Positions 8,711 to 17,554 of a DNA stretch of 22,222 nt are shown in pieces. The notes under the pieces were generated by a model. It was given only the letters and a program-made list of their open reading frames with translations. It searched no databases and was not told where the DNA came from. This DNA is from Vairimorpha apis BRL 01 (Eukaryota; Microsporidia; Nosematidae). Numbering within the stretch: position 1 is the first letter of the stretch; every line of letters begins with the position of its first letter. The translations under genes and the position numbers were made by a program. The stretch is taken from assembly GCA_000447185.1 (NCBI GenBank), contig KE646870.1, positions 7,134-29,355 on the forward strand, written 5' to 3'.

Positions 8711-10517
8711 ATGTACTTATTAAAATTTCTTCAATTAATAAAACAAATGGGATTAGATGCTTTTTTAATTCCAGTTACAGATGAACATTTTAGTGAAGTA
8801 ATAGGACCTTCTGATATGAGAATAAAAACTCTTACAGGCTACACTGGTACATATGGATATGCAATAGCAGGTAGAATAAATATATTTATTACATCTATGC
8901 AATTTTTAGATAAAGCTAATAAAGAGGTAAAAGGTTTTACTGTTCATGATGATGCAGTAGGTATTCATGAATACATTATACAATCAGGAATTAAAAAAAT
9001 TGGGATAAACACAAAAACTATAACATCTATTCAATTTAAAGAATTACATGAAAAATTAACTGCAAAAGGAATTCAAATTGTTGAATATGATTATGATTTA
9101 TTTGATAAAGTATGGCATAATCGACCAAAACGTGAATTTCAAAATATTTTAAATCTAGAAAAATTGAAATTATCAAAATATATAGATAAGAATTATATTA
9201 AAAATTTTCCTGAATTACGCATAGATAAAGATAATAATTACAATATCGATAGAGATGTTGTAGGAGAAACATATATTAGCAAACTTGAACGTGTTCGACA
9301 ATTAATGGATGATGATGAAGGTATAGTTATCACTAGATTAAATACTATTGGTTGGTTACTCAATTTAAGAGGGCATGATTTAGAATATTCTCCTGATTTT
9401 TATGGTTTTGGATATCTTACTAAAAAAATTTTATAGTATGGACTGGTAAAAAAATAAAACTTAAAGGAATTGAAAATTATAATTATGATCAATTTTATGA
9501 TTACTTACCTAAAATTAAAGATAAAAAAATATTAATTTCTGGTGAGACGAGTTATTATGTTTTTTCAAAATTAAAAAATCCAGAAATTACTGATAAAATA
9601 GAAAAACTTGAATCTCAAAAAAATAGTGTTGAACTTTTTGGTTTTAAAAATGCTGGTATCAAAGATGCAGTTGCGATAATTAAGTTATTTTCATGGATAA
9701 AAAACAAATTACCTTTGTCTGAAATAGATATTAAAAAAAAACTTATTGAATTAAAAAGTGCAGGTTCTGGATATTTTTCAGAAAGTTTTGAACCTATTGT
9801 CGCAGCAAATATAAACTCTAGATTAATTTATCATCGACCAGATGAAACAATACTAAAAAAAATGAACTTTTATTACTTGATACTGGCTCTCATTATTACC
9901 ATGGTACGACAGATATAACACGTACAGTATGTTTTGGAGAACCATCGGAGGATATGAAAAGATTTTACACAATAACAATTAAATCATTAGTAAGAGCAAA
10001 ATACATAAGAAAAAAATACATTACTGGCAGTGAATTAAACAAAGCAGCACGTCATTTTTTTCAGTTAATTAAAAAAGATTATCCAACAGATACTGGACAT
10101 GGAGTTGGATATTTTTCACATGTGCATGATAGTTTACCTAAAATTGGTTACAAAGAAGACGTCATGTCATTGTACAATGCCTTTACATTAGAACCTTTTT
10201 ATATTGATTCAAGATTAGGAATAAGAATTGAGGATTTATCTTTTTTAAATAAAATAGATGATATGATATTACAAACAAATTTAAGTTATGTACCTTATCA
10301 TTTAAATTTAATTAACAATGAAATGTTAGACAGTAAAGAAAGAAAATTAATAAATTTATTTGGTAGAAAAATAAGAACATTTCTTGAACCACTACTCAAA
10401 GATGATCGTGAAGCAATGACATACTTAATCGAAAATACAACACCATTAAAAGATGTTGAACAAACAACAGATGTAACAGGACCGATTTTTGATTGGGCTA
10501 AATATGCTGTAAAATAA
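8711..10517 (+). CDS. Xaa-Pro aminopeptidase (aminopeptidase P, M24B), split by two frameshifts
   Basis: It removes the N-terminal residue from peptides with proline in second position, a cytosolic dimetal enzyme. The ATG at 8711 opens frame one, which ends at the TAG at 9434. Homology continues one frame back from about 9430 to 9862, then shifts back again to the TAA at 10515. Each shift equals one missing A, in A7 at 9422-9428 and A8 at 9855-9862. Allowing for both, the product is 602 residues, close to human XPNPEP1 (623). Seen: ALFDKVW-like DLFDKVWHNRP, GWLLNLRGHDLEYSP, then all five metal ligands: Asp at 9879, Asp at 9912 (11 residues apart, as in human), His in TGHGVG at 10098, Glu at 10191 and Glu in GIRIED at 10230. 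The usual EPG motif reads EPF and is one residue short. Ligands and frames are too well kept for an old pseudogene. Confidence 0.88.
9422..9428 (+). other. Frameshift site 1 in the aminopeptidase (A7 run)
   Basis: Reading ACT AAA AAA ATT TTA TAG stops here. One additional A would give the continuing frame with FIVWTGKK. Upstream and downstream homology to aminopeptidase P is uninterrupted, so the lesion is confined to this run. Confidence 0.75.
9855..9862 (+). other. Frameshift site 2 in the aminopeptidase (A8 run)
   Basis: The second frame runs on to a stop at 9916, but the metal-binding segment LLLDTGSHYYHGTTDITRT is in the next frame from base 9864. One additional A in the run joins them. 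It has the same direction as site 1. Confidence 0.78.
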
Positions 10518-10639
10518 ACATTTATTTAATATTGATTTAATATTTTTTTTCTTTTTAAAGATAAAAGATTTATAAAATTATTTTATTAAAAAAATTTGAA
10601 TATAGTTATTAAGAGGTAAATAAAATTAAAACATTTATT

Positions 10640-11231
10640 TTTAGGATCATTGTATTAGAAAAAATTTGTTTCCCATACTTCTGTGTCAACACTTGTTGTG
10701 TTAATTTGTCAGATTCTTTATAACACACATGAAATGTCCTTTTTCTATAAAACATAATTACTACGCCAAAATTGCATGAAAGATATAATTTAAGAATTTC
10801 TTATTACTTTAGATTAAATGTATGCCTTAATATATAGGCTAGCCTTTAGTTTATTAAAATACTTTTTGTTGTTTTTTGTCATAAGACCGTCTCCTATTAT
10901 GACATATGATATTATTGAAGTTTAATTAGCTTTTGTATAACATTTTAAGCTTGAAAATTAATAATTCATATTTCTTTTAAATTTACAACTAAACATGGTG
11001 CAGAATATCTTGACTCGTAATGCCGACTTTAACTAATATTATCTCGAGAATTTTTTTGTTAAAGGTAAATTTGTCAGTTTTTTTTAAAACATTTAAATCT
11101 GTTTTGAGCTTTTTATCAACTTTATCCTCTGTAAAATTTTTTAAATGACCTCTTACATAAAGTGATCAAACTATTTTGAACTTTAAACCATATTTATCAT
11201 CTCAAGAAGATGTAAATGCATAACTATTCAT
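10640..11231 (-). pseudogene. Repeat-family remnant 3 (most complete; endonuclease-like core)
   Basis: The minus strand has a frame beginning with ATG at 11231 that holds only two stops in 80 codons. It includes VRGHLKNFTEDKVDKKLK and ends in LEIILVKVGITSQDILHHV at 10992. In the same frame KKYELLIFKLKMLYK follows, separated by three stops. One frame over from 10906 comes YVIIGDGLMTKNNKKYFNKL, then an AYI segment and a stop. MTKNNKKYFNKLKASLYIKA aligns ungapped with MTKIHKKYIRKLEIRPIFIA of remnant 2, 9 of 20 identical including the following Tyr; the DNA of that core matches 20 of 24 bases. The order (hydrophobic strand, VKVGITSQD, Lys-Tyr helix) fits a PD-(D/E)XK nuclease fold such as the C-terminal endonuclease of R2-clade non-LTR retrotransposons. 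From 10780 to 10640 another 50-codon open stretch follows, unidentified. Confidence 0.62.
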
Positions 11232-11374
11232 ATTTTTCAATTCAAAAAAATAATTTACAGTTAGTATAGAAAATAGTCTTTGTTTTATAATTATTTAAAA
11301 ACAATTTGATTTTATTTCTTTTGAAATAATCTTTATTTAATTACAAAATTTTATTTTGTTTTTGTTTTTACTTT

Positions 11375-11416
11375 AATATTTAAATTAAATTTTTTATTAA
11401 ATTTAATTTAAATATT
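11375..11416. repeat. Perfect hairpin, 18-bp arms, 6-base loop
   Basis: Left arm 11375-11392 (AATATTTAAATTAAATTT) is the exact reverse complement of right arm 11399-11416, around the loop TTTATT. In DNA of this composition a perfect 18-bp stem with a short loop is not expected by chance in 22 kb (rough estimate below one in a thousand). It lies about 145 bases beyond the 5' end of repeat remnant 3. Confidence 0.85.
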
Positions 11417-11741
11417 TTCAATTTGTTTATATCATAAATAAAAAGTTTTTTATTTTTTATCAACAAAAAAATTGACATAATTTTTAAAAATTTATATTTG
11501 ATTTATTTTTTAATATTTTTGCATAATATCAAACTTTTAATCAGATATATATAAAATTATTAGTAAAAAAAAATATGTGCAAATTAAATCATTACTTTTA
11601 AATAAATGTTGAGCATTTTTAATAAAATTATTATAATCAATCAAAGATAATCATTATTTCATATAATTTATGTTTAAAAATTTTCTTTAATTATAAAAGA
11701 TTTTGAATTTTAATTAATTTTTTATAAATACTTTTTAAAAA

Positions 11742-11761
11742 TATTGTTTATATAAACAATA
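11742..11761. repeat. 20-bp perfect palindrome
   Basis: TATTGTTTATATAAACAATA reads the same on both strands. Short enough to be chance in such DNA, but it is one of three within 700 bases. Confidence 0.75.
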
Positions 11762-12043
11762 AAATAGTACATTTAAATTTATTTTAAATTGTTAATAAAT
11801 TAAAAAAATTGATAATGTGTTTTCCTTAGAAGAATAATTTTAAAAATAATTTAATTTTTTAACAAAATTATAATAAAAAAATTTATTTTTATTGTAACAA
11901 GTATTTTATAATTTATGATAAAAATGATTAAAAAATTTAAGTATATGTATTTATAAAAAAGATGATTTTTATTTAACACAATTTTTAAATATATAATATT
12001 AATAAAAAAATTAAAAGCATTGAAATAATACAAATTGTCATAT

Positions 12044-12071
12044 AAATTTATAATTACGTAATTATAAATTT
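12044..12071. repeat. 28-bp perfect palindrome centred on ACGT
   Basis: Arms of 14 bases (AAATTTATAATTAC and its complement) meet without a spacer at the CG of 12057-12058. It is 430 bases upstream of the AIG1-like gene and could be a protein-binding site, a cruciform or part of an element end. Confidence 0.85.
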
Positions 12072-12500
12072 TGATTTTATAAGTTTTATTAGAAAATTTT
12101 AATTATTTAAATATAACAAATTAAAAGAAACAAGAAATCTTTTTAAAATATTATTACATTTTAAAAAAAATTATTTATGTTTTCTAAACATTCTCCTTAA
12201 TATACTTGATATGTTTTGATTTATAAAATTAATATGACGCTTAAAAAATATATATATATTATAAAAAATATTTTTTGCATATTAATATTTATTATAATAC
12301 AAAATTTAGCATTAAAATGTAAATATCAATTTATAATTTTTGAAAAAATGAAAAAATTGTCTTTAATGTTTTTTATTTTAAATTATATTATCTTATCATC
12401 TGTGGTCTTTTTTTACATCTTATCAATTAAAATTTTTTACAAATCATAAATTTTTATTTATATCATAAATTACTATAAATAAAATTTTTTAGCATAAACA

Positions 12501-13169
12501 ATGATCAAAAATTACAAAGATTCAATAATAACCAAAATTGCTAGATTATTTTTTTTAATAACATGTACATATGGAACGACAGATTATTGTCTTCCAAAAG
12601 AGATAGTTAATCATAATAATACATTTTATGGTTCAAAATATATTTATCTTACAAACATATGTTTGTATATTACTGTAACATGTTTATTCATGGGAAACAT
12701 GGTAAGACAACTCAGAGTTCAAGGTCTTTTAGAAATATATAGGCACACATTATGTTTAATGTTGCCTTTAAATTGTTTAGTAAGTATTTTATTTTGGACA
12801 CTTTTTTATATTGATCCCACTTTAATAAGAGATAAAGACTTATATAATAAAAACATAAGAATAAGTTTGTTTTCGGATTTATGCGTTCATTTATTTCCAT
12901 TTTTAAGTTTATTAGTTGAACATAAAGGATTAATTATAAAATCACATCCATGTCATTGTATTTTTTATATTTTATTTACTGTGACTTATTATTTTATTTG
13001 TTATTATTTTAGTAAGTTAAATAATATGTGGGTTTATCCGTTGTTAGGAAAATTAGATCTAAAAAACAGAATTTTATTATTTTTCTTTAGCACTATATTA
13101 GTAATATTTATATATAAAATGATGATGTATTTTATAAAAAATGAACATGAAAACTTGAATAAATATTAA
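12501..13169 (+). CDS. AIG1/FAR-17a/ADTRP-like integral membrane hydrolase
   Basis: The family contains threonine hydrolases of the membrane that split fatty-acid esters of hydroxy fatty acids in mammals. This 222-residue protein has about six membrane segments (near 12-24, 48-65, 83-103, 122-139, 151-170, 189-212). Family landmarks: YGSKYIYLT at about 43-51 (family YGG-WKYLT, whose Thr is the nucleophile), LMLPLNCLVSILFWTLFYID at about 86-105 (family FP-G--V---FW-LY--D), an HLFPFLSLLVEH segment whose His at about 130 matches the catalytic His, and MWVYPLL at about 175-181. Both proposed catalytic residues are thus present. The ATG at 12501 fits the start of family members. No CCC signal precedes it. 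Substrate in a parasite is unknown; lipid salvage or remodelling is an inference. Confidence 0.75.
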   Translation: MIKNYKDSIITKIARLFFLITCTYGTTDYCLPKEIVNHNNTFYGSKYIYLTNICLYITVTCLFMGNMVRQLRVQGLLEIYRHTLCLMLPLNCLVSILFWTLFYIDPTLIRDKDLYNKNIRISLFSDLCVHLFPFLSLLVEHKGLIIKSHPCHCIFYILFTVTYYFICYYFSKLNNMWVYPLLGKLDLKNRILLFFFSTILVIFIYKMMMYFIKNEHENLNKY

Positions 13170-13709
13170 CAATAAAACACATTTAAATATTTATATATCG
13201 TAAAAATTCGAAGCTTTTTTTAAATATTAAAAAAAAATTTTAAGTATAATTTTTTAATTTATTTTGTAATTTTTAAAAAAAATCAATAATATTATTTTAA
13301 CTAAATATGTAAAAATATTAATTAATAAAAACAACATAGAGAATAAAGTTTTGTCGATGCATAATATATACAATTAAAAAACAATATTATAAATTCATAT
13401 TTTAAAATGCATATGATTTATATATATAATAGATTAAGTTAATAAAAAAAATTGTAATCGAAATTGTATTTAGTTTAAACAACAAATAATATTTTTTAAT
13501 CTTGGACATATATAAAAAAACATACTCTAAAATATTTAAATATAGATATAATTTAAAATTCATTTATAAAATTCATACATTAATAGATATTTTAAAATTT
13601 TAAAAATTATTTTTTTAAATATATAAATAAAAAGTGTAAAAAATTGTAATTAATGTAATAACATATAAAAATTAAACACAATTAAATATTAATTTTATAA
13701 AAAATTATA
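13170..13709. other. Spacer between convergent genes, nothing recognised
   Basis: 540 bases of A/T-rich DNA between the AIG1-like gene and the end of the WD40-like gene. No coding frame, RNA gene or strong hairpin seen. Confidence 0.5.
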
Positions 13710-14492
13710 TCAACTAATTAACTTATTTAATTCTTCAATTTCTTGTTTTTCTTTTTCACTTAACTCTTCAATTCTATAAATAATTATTTTACAATCAAGT
13801 CCTATTGAAATAATATCATTATGAAATTTTACTACTCTCATCACTTCATCATTATGTGAATATAATATATTATTATTAAACCAAACATCATTTCCAGAAC
13901 AAAACAAATTTAAATCATAAATATCTCTGATCCATTTATTTGTTTTAAAAATCAAATTATTTTTATTTCTTATAGTACCATCGACAGATCCAGTTACAAT
14001 CTTACCATCATTAATAAATAAATTAAGTATACCAGTAAAATGTTTAGTTGTTATATATTTAATTGTATTAAATTTACATAAACCTATTTGATTATTATTA
14101 AATCCTAATACTAATTCATTTTTAAAATCAGACATACATAAAACTTTATGATCAACTGGTATACAATTTAATACCTCTAAATTTAAATTGATTACATAAA
14201 TATTGAGGTCTAAGGAAACATATATTATATCATTTAAAATATGAAAAGTTTTGATTATACCTGTTTTTATTTTAATACATTTATCATTTTTATATATTTC
14301 GCCATCCCATGTAGAATAATATATATTATTGTTGTATATCTTTATCTGTGAAATTGGACTATTACAGTTTGAAATTTTATTCAGTTTTTTTTCTGATAAT
14401 TTGTACAAATTACCTCTACAATCACCAATAAGAATATATTCAGTAGTATAAGCTAGAGAAATAAGCTTATAATCAGTAGAAATTGTGATCAT
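13710..14492 (-). CDS. WD40-like beta-propeller protein, function unknown
   Basis: About 260 residues made almost wholly of short beta strands in repeating groups, e.g. YILIGDCRGNLYK, IYYSTWDGEIYK, LVLGFNNNQIGLCKF, KIVTGSVDGTIRN, LFCSGNDVWF and VVKFHNDIISIGLDCKIIIY. Each is a degenerate WD blade of the G-x-x-D-G-x-I/V-x type, enough for one six- or seven-bladed propeller. A charged helix (EELSEKEKQEIEELNKLI) ends the protein, probably for partner binding. I cannot name the orthologue; small regulators of ribosome assembly, tRNA modification or vesicle traffic would all fit. The ATG at 14492 is chosen over an in-frame TTG at 14498 because a CCC triplet lies seven bases upstream of the ATG, as at Bdp1. 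Confidence 0.72.
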   Translation of the reverse strand: MITISTDYKLISLAYTTEYILIGDCRGNLYKLSEKKLNKISNCNSPISQIKIYNNNIYYSTWDGEIYKNDKCIKIKTGIIKTFHILNDIIYVSLDLNIYVINLNLEVLNCIPVDHKVLCMSDFKNELVLGFNNNQIGLCKFNTIKYITTKHFTGILNLFINDGKIVTGSVDGTIRNKNNLIFKTNKWIRDIYDLNLFCSGNDVWFNNNILYSHNDEVMRVVKFHNDIISIGLDCKIIIYRIEELSEKEKQEIEELNKLIS

Positions 14493-14498
14493 TTTCAA

Positions 14499-14501
14499 GG
14501 G
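14499..14501 (-). promoter_or_regulatory. CCC start-proximal signal of the WD40-like gene
   Basis: The coding strand reads AAACCCTTGAAAATG. CCC lies seven to nine bases before the ATG at 14492, the same spacing as at Bdp1. It overlaps the alternative TTG, which argues against that codon as the start. Confidence 0.6.
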
Positions 14502-14775
14502 TTTGTATAAAAAAATTAAATTTTTTTATTAAATAATGATAGATTTTGATAAAATAAAATATTTATTTCCTTATAAAATTTTAAATTAAAAATATTTTAT
14601 ATTTTGAATAAACAAAGTTTAAAAGTTATTACATATAAATATTTTTTTTGTGATTTTTATTTTAAAAATTATAATATATTTAATTTTATTATTTTATATT
14701 TTGTTCTTAAAATATAATTTTGAAATTGAATTTTTTGTATAATATAATATAATTTAGATCAGCTACATTTTTTTT

Positions 14776-16023
14776 TTATTTGAACTTTTTACAAATATCT
14801 CTATACGAAAAAATACAATATTTACTATCACTTAAATTTCTCATTCGTATAATAAAAGGTTTATATGTCTTCTTTTTTATACATTTATAAATCAATTTGA
14901 ATAATAGTAAATCTGATTTATTTAATTTTTGTTTTATATGTGAAAATACTTTACAATATAAATCAAATTTTTTGTAATAAATAAAGCATTTCAACCATTC
15001 AATCAGAAAAATCCTTTTATTGGTTTTCATTATTTTACATATTCTAAAAAATTTTTTATAATAAGCTTTTAAATTATCTTTATTTTTTGTACATTCATGA
15101 AGTAAATGCTTGAAAAATATTTTTTTGTTAATTTCTAAATTTATTAGTGTTTCAAATGATATTAATGTGTCTCTTATTATTTTATCAATAAAATGAATAA
15201 AAAGCTTTCTTTTGTTTATTTCATAATTGATATGACTTTTATCTTCTAAAAAATCATACACAAATTTTAAATTTTCATCTGATAAAAATTGAATACAATG
15301 ATTTATTAAAATAGAATTTGAATCTTCCATCAAAATTTTAGCTTTTAAATTATAGTGTAACAAAAATTTGTCCACATCTACATTATTATCAATTATCTTT
15401 TTTGGTGTTTTATAATTAAATATTAAATCCTTAAAAATATTTTTACTTATAGTTATTTTTTTAGAATTATTTACAATACCTTCGTTAACTTTAGAATCAA
15501 AGCTATTGTTATTATTGACTAATTTATAATCTTCAATTGTTTTTTGTCTAATAAAACATTTTTTTAGTGTATTTTTGTATAGTTCTAAATTTTTTATCCA
15601 TCTCGGGTTTGTAATGCATTTTATATATTCTATTAAAAAAATATTTATTTTACTAGTTCTATAAATATTTTTTTTAGAAATATCTTCCATATATTTATTT
15701 TTATAAATATAATAATATTCTAGAATTATATTATTAACAAGATCTTCTTCTAACTTTATAAGATGATTAAATTTAGGAAAAAATTCTTGAATATAAATGA
15801 AATGTTTTATATTAAATACTATTATTGGTGTGTTAAAAAACAAATAAATCAACATTTTTTCGATGTCATTTTCAATCTCTTGATTTTTAATATTTATAAG
15901 AATTTTTTTTACACGAGGATCTGTGAGTTTATGATTGTATAAATATAAATATATATTAAAAATATCGTCATTTAATAAATTTTTATAGGAATTTGTTTTT
16001 ATCTGATTTAACAAATCTATCAT
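14776..16023 (-). CDS. Helical protein of unknown function (415 aa)
   Basis: I do not recognise this protein. It is too long to be a chance ORF and has a start signal. It is rich in Lys, Ile, Asn and Leu and appears all-helical, with amphipathic segments and no convincing membrane span, resembling HEAT/ARM-like or other alpha-solenoid proteins. The N-terminal third (NDDIFNIYLYLYNHKLTDPR and following) and the C-terminal third (FFRICKIMKTNKRIFLIEWL and following) look more constrained than the Asn/Lys-rich middle at about 175-195. It ends in SYRDICKKFK. A nucleolar, nuclear-pore or transport factor that has diverged beyond recognition is possible but unsupported. The ATG at 16023 has a CCC triplet 19 bases upstream. 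Confidence 0.7.
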   Translation of the reverse strand: MIDLLNQIKTNSYKNLLNDDIFNIYLYLYNHKLTDPRVKKILINIKNQEIENDIEKMLIYLFFNTPIIVFNIKHFIYIQEFFPKFNHLIKLEEDLVNNIILEYYYIYKNKYMEDISKKNIYRTSKINIFLIEYIKCITNPRWIKNLELYKNTLKKCFIRQKTIEDYKLVNNNNSFDSKVNEGIVNNSKKITISKNIFKDLIFNYKTPKKIIDNNVDVDKFLLHYNLKAKILMEDSNSILINHCIQFLSDENLKFVYDFLEDKSHINYEINKRKLFIHFIDKIIRDTLISFETLINLEINKKIFFKHLLHECTKNKDNLKAYYKKFFRICKIMKTNKRIFLIEWLKCFIYYKKFDLYCKVFSHIKQKLNKSDLLLFKLIYKCIKKKTYKPFIIRMRNLSDSKYCIFSYRDICKKFK

Positions 16024-16041
16024 AAATGAAAATAAAATTTA

Positions 16042-16044
16042 GGG
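16042..16044 (-). promoter_or_regulatory. Possible CCC signal of the 415-aa gene
   Basis: The coding strand reads AATAAACCCTAAATTTT, with CCC 19-21 bases upstream of the ATG at 16023. This is farther than at the other genes, so it is less certain. Confidence 0.4.
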
Positions 16045-16754
16045 TTTATTTTAATAAAAAAATTTACCTAAAAATGGACATATTAATATTATGTTTATAA
16101 AAATTATATGGTTTTTTACTATTTTAAAATGTACTATTATTTTATATATCAATAAAAACTTTATACTTAAGTAGTTTAAAAAATTGGTAATTTTGAAATA
16201 ATCTAACATTTAAAAAAATTAAATTTTTTAGAATATAAATAGAGATATGAAAGCATCATTGAAAAAATAAATGAGAAATTAAATTATTAAACAGTAAATG
16301 CAGAATAATTATTAAGTTTAAGGTTTTGCATGTATTAAAATTTCTAATATTTATATCAATTTCAAATAAATTTTTAACATGACTATTTTTAAAATGATAT
16401 ATTTTTTATGCGAAAAATAAAAAGAAATTATTAGATTTTTTATTTTTATATTCTAAATAAAAAGTAGATATACTATTTATTTATTAAATAATTTTATAAA
16501 AACATCTTTTTTATTAAAAAACGTTATATCAATCCAAAACTAGAAATATTAATTTTTTAAAATTTTTATTTTAATAAAGTAAATTTAATAAGATTTTTTT
16601 TTAAATGTTATCAGTTTCATGATTTAAATATTAGTCATTTTATATATATAGAATAAAATTAAAAAATAAATACTATATTTGAAATATGTTATAAAAATCT
16701 ATACATTTTTTTTATTATAATTTTTAATTCATATAAAATCAATTTATTCAAACT
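16045..16754. other. Intergenic A/T-rich region, nothing recognised
   Basis: About 710 bases between the 415-residue gene and the stop of the 14-3-3 gene. Stops are frequent on both strands; no RNA gene or repeat is seen. Confidence 0.5.
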
Positions 16755-17549
16755 TTAACTTTCATCTTCGTCATTATCTTCAAGTTTATCATCATCACTA
16801 ATTCTAATATTATCTTCTCTACTATTCCATAATGTTAAATTATCTCTTAATAGTTGCATAATAAGAGTAGAATCCCTATAATGATTTTCACTTAGTCCTT
16901 CCAAGTTTTCAATTGCATTATTAAAAGCAGTTCTTGCAATACTGCATGCTTCTTTTGGATCATTTAATATTTCATAATAAAAAACAGAATAGTTTAATGC
17001 AAGACCCAATTTTATAGGGTTCGTAGTTGGTAATGGATCAGCTTGTTCAGTGGCTTCTTTATAAGACTCATGTGCTTTTTTACCTATCAAATCACTTTCC
17101 TCTCCCTTGAGAACTTCAGCTTTATATCTGTAATAATCTCCTTTCATTTTTAAGAAAAATATTGAATACTCTGCATTATATCCTGTTTGTTTATTACAAT
17201 CTGGAACTAATATGTAAATATCAATCATATCAAGTACTTCATCACAATATTTAAGTAATTCTGTTTCAACTACATTTATTTTCTCTTCTACATGTCTTAA
17301 ATCTTGATTACCTTTTGCAGCTTGTTTTTGTTTTTCTGAACATAAAATACGCCAAGAACTTCTTCTTGAACTTACAAGATTTTTATATGCAACAGAAAAT
17401 GAATTTCGTGCACTTGAACTCAATAAAATATTTTTCTCTTTAGCTATTCTTATAGCTTGTTTCATTTCTGAAGCCATATCATCATATCTTTCAGCTATGT
17501 CGCTTAAGTAAGCTTTAAACAAAATGTCATTATACTCGTCAATTTCCAT
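16755..17549 (-). CDS. 14-3-3 protein
   Basis: A cytosolic dimeric adaptor that binds phosphoserine/threonine motifs on client proteins. The 264 residues cover the whole nine-helix fold. Clear segments: YDDMASEMKQA (about 22-32), RNSFSVAYKNLVSSRRSSWR (about 48-67; the second half of the Arg pair is part of the phosphate pocket), MKGDYYRYKAE (about 134-144, with the pocket Arg-Tyr), LGLALNYSVFYYEILNDPKE (about 182-201) and DSTLIMQLLRDNLTLW (about 227-242). An acidic tail of Asp and Glu ends the protein, as in many eukaryotic forms. Phosphopeptide-binding Lys and Arg residues look intact. The ATG at 17549 has a GGG triplet four bases upstream. It has the least A/T-biased codon use in the window, consistent with high expression. 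Confidence 0.97.
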   Translation of the reverse strand: MEIDEYNDILFKAYLSDIAERYDDMASEMKQAIRIAKEKNILLSSSARNSFSVAYKNLVSSRRSSWRILCSEKQKQAAKGNQDLRHVEEKINVVETELLKYCDEVLDMIDIYILVPDCNKQTGYNAEYSIFFLKMKGDYYRYKAEVLKGEESDLIGKKAHESYKEATEQADPLPTTNPIKLGLALNYSVFYYEILNDPKEACSIARTAFNNAIENLEGLSENHYRDSTLIMQLLRDNLTLWNSREDNIRISDDDKLEDNDEDES

Positions 17550-17551
17550 TA

Positions 17552-17554
17552 CCC
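17552..17554 (-). promoter_or_regulatory. GGG start-proximal signal of 14-3-3
   Basis: The coding strand reads TAAAAAGGGTAATG. This is the GGG variant of the microsporidian start-proximal element, three to five bases upstream of the ATG. Confidence 0.5.

Larger units (their letters stand above)
11232..12500. other. Intergenic region with a palindrome cluster
   Basis: About 1.27 kb, almost entirely A/T. It contains the three perfect palindromic structures listed separately (11375-11416, 11742-11761, 12044-12071). A frame from the ATG at 12234 to 12449 would encode about 71 hydrophobic residues, but ORFs of this length are expected by chance in this composition, so it is not called. No RNA gene seen. 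Confidence 0.5.

Noticed and set aside
9415..9440. Programmed -1 ribosomal frameshift at the aminopeptidase A7 run
   Set aside because: The codons before the shift (ACT AAA AAA ATT) do not form a proper X XXY YYZ heptamer, and no stable downstream structure is evident. Missing-base or slippage explanations are simpler.
11851..12033. 60-codon minus-strand frame
   Set aside because: Pure A/T translation with no motif; length is within chance expectation.
12216..12449. 77-codon frame with hydrophobic product upstream of the AIG1-like gene
   Set aside because: It opens with TTG (first ATG at 12234). Frames of this length are expected once or twice by chance in 22 kb of this composition, and the product is random-looking Ile/Phe/Lys/Asn-rich sequence.
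12712..12900. 62-codon minus-strand frame
   Set aside because: Antisense shadow of the AIG1-like gene.
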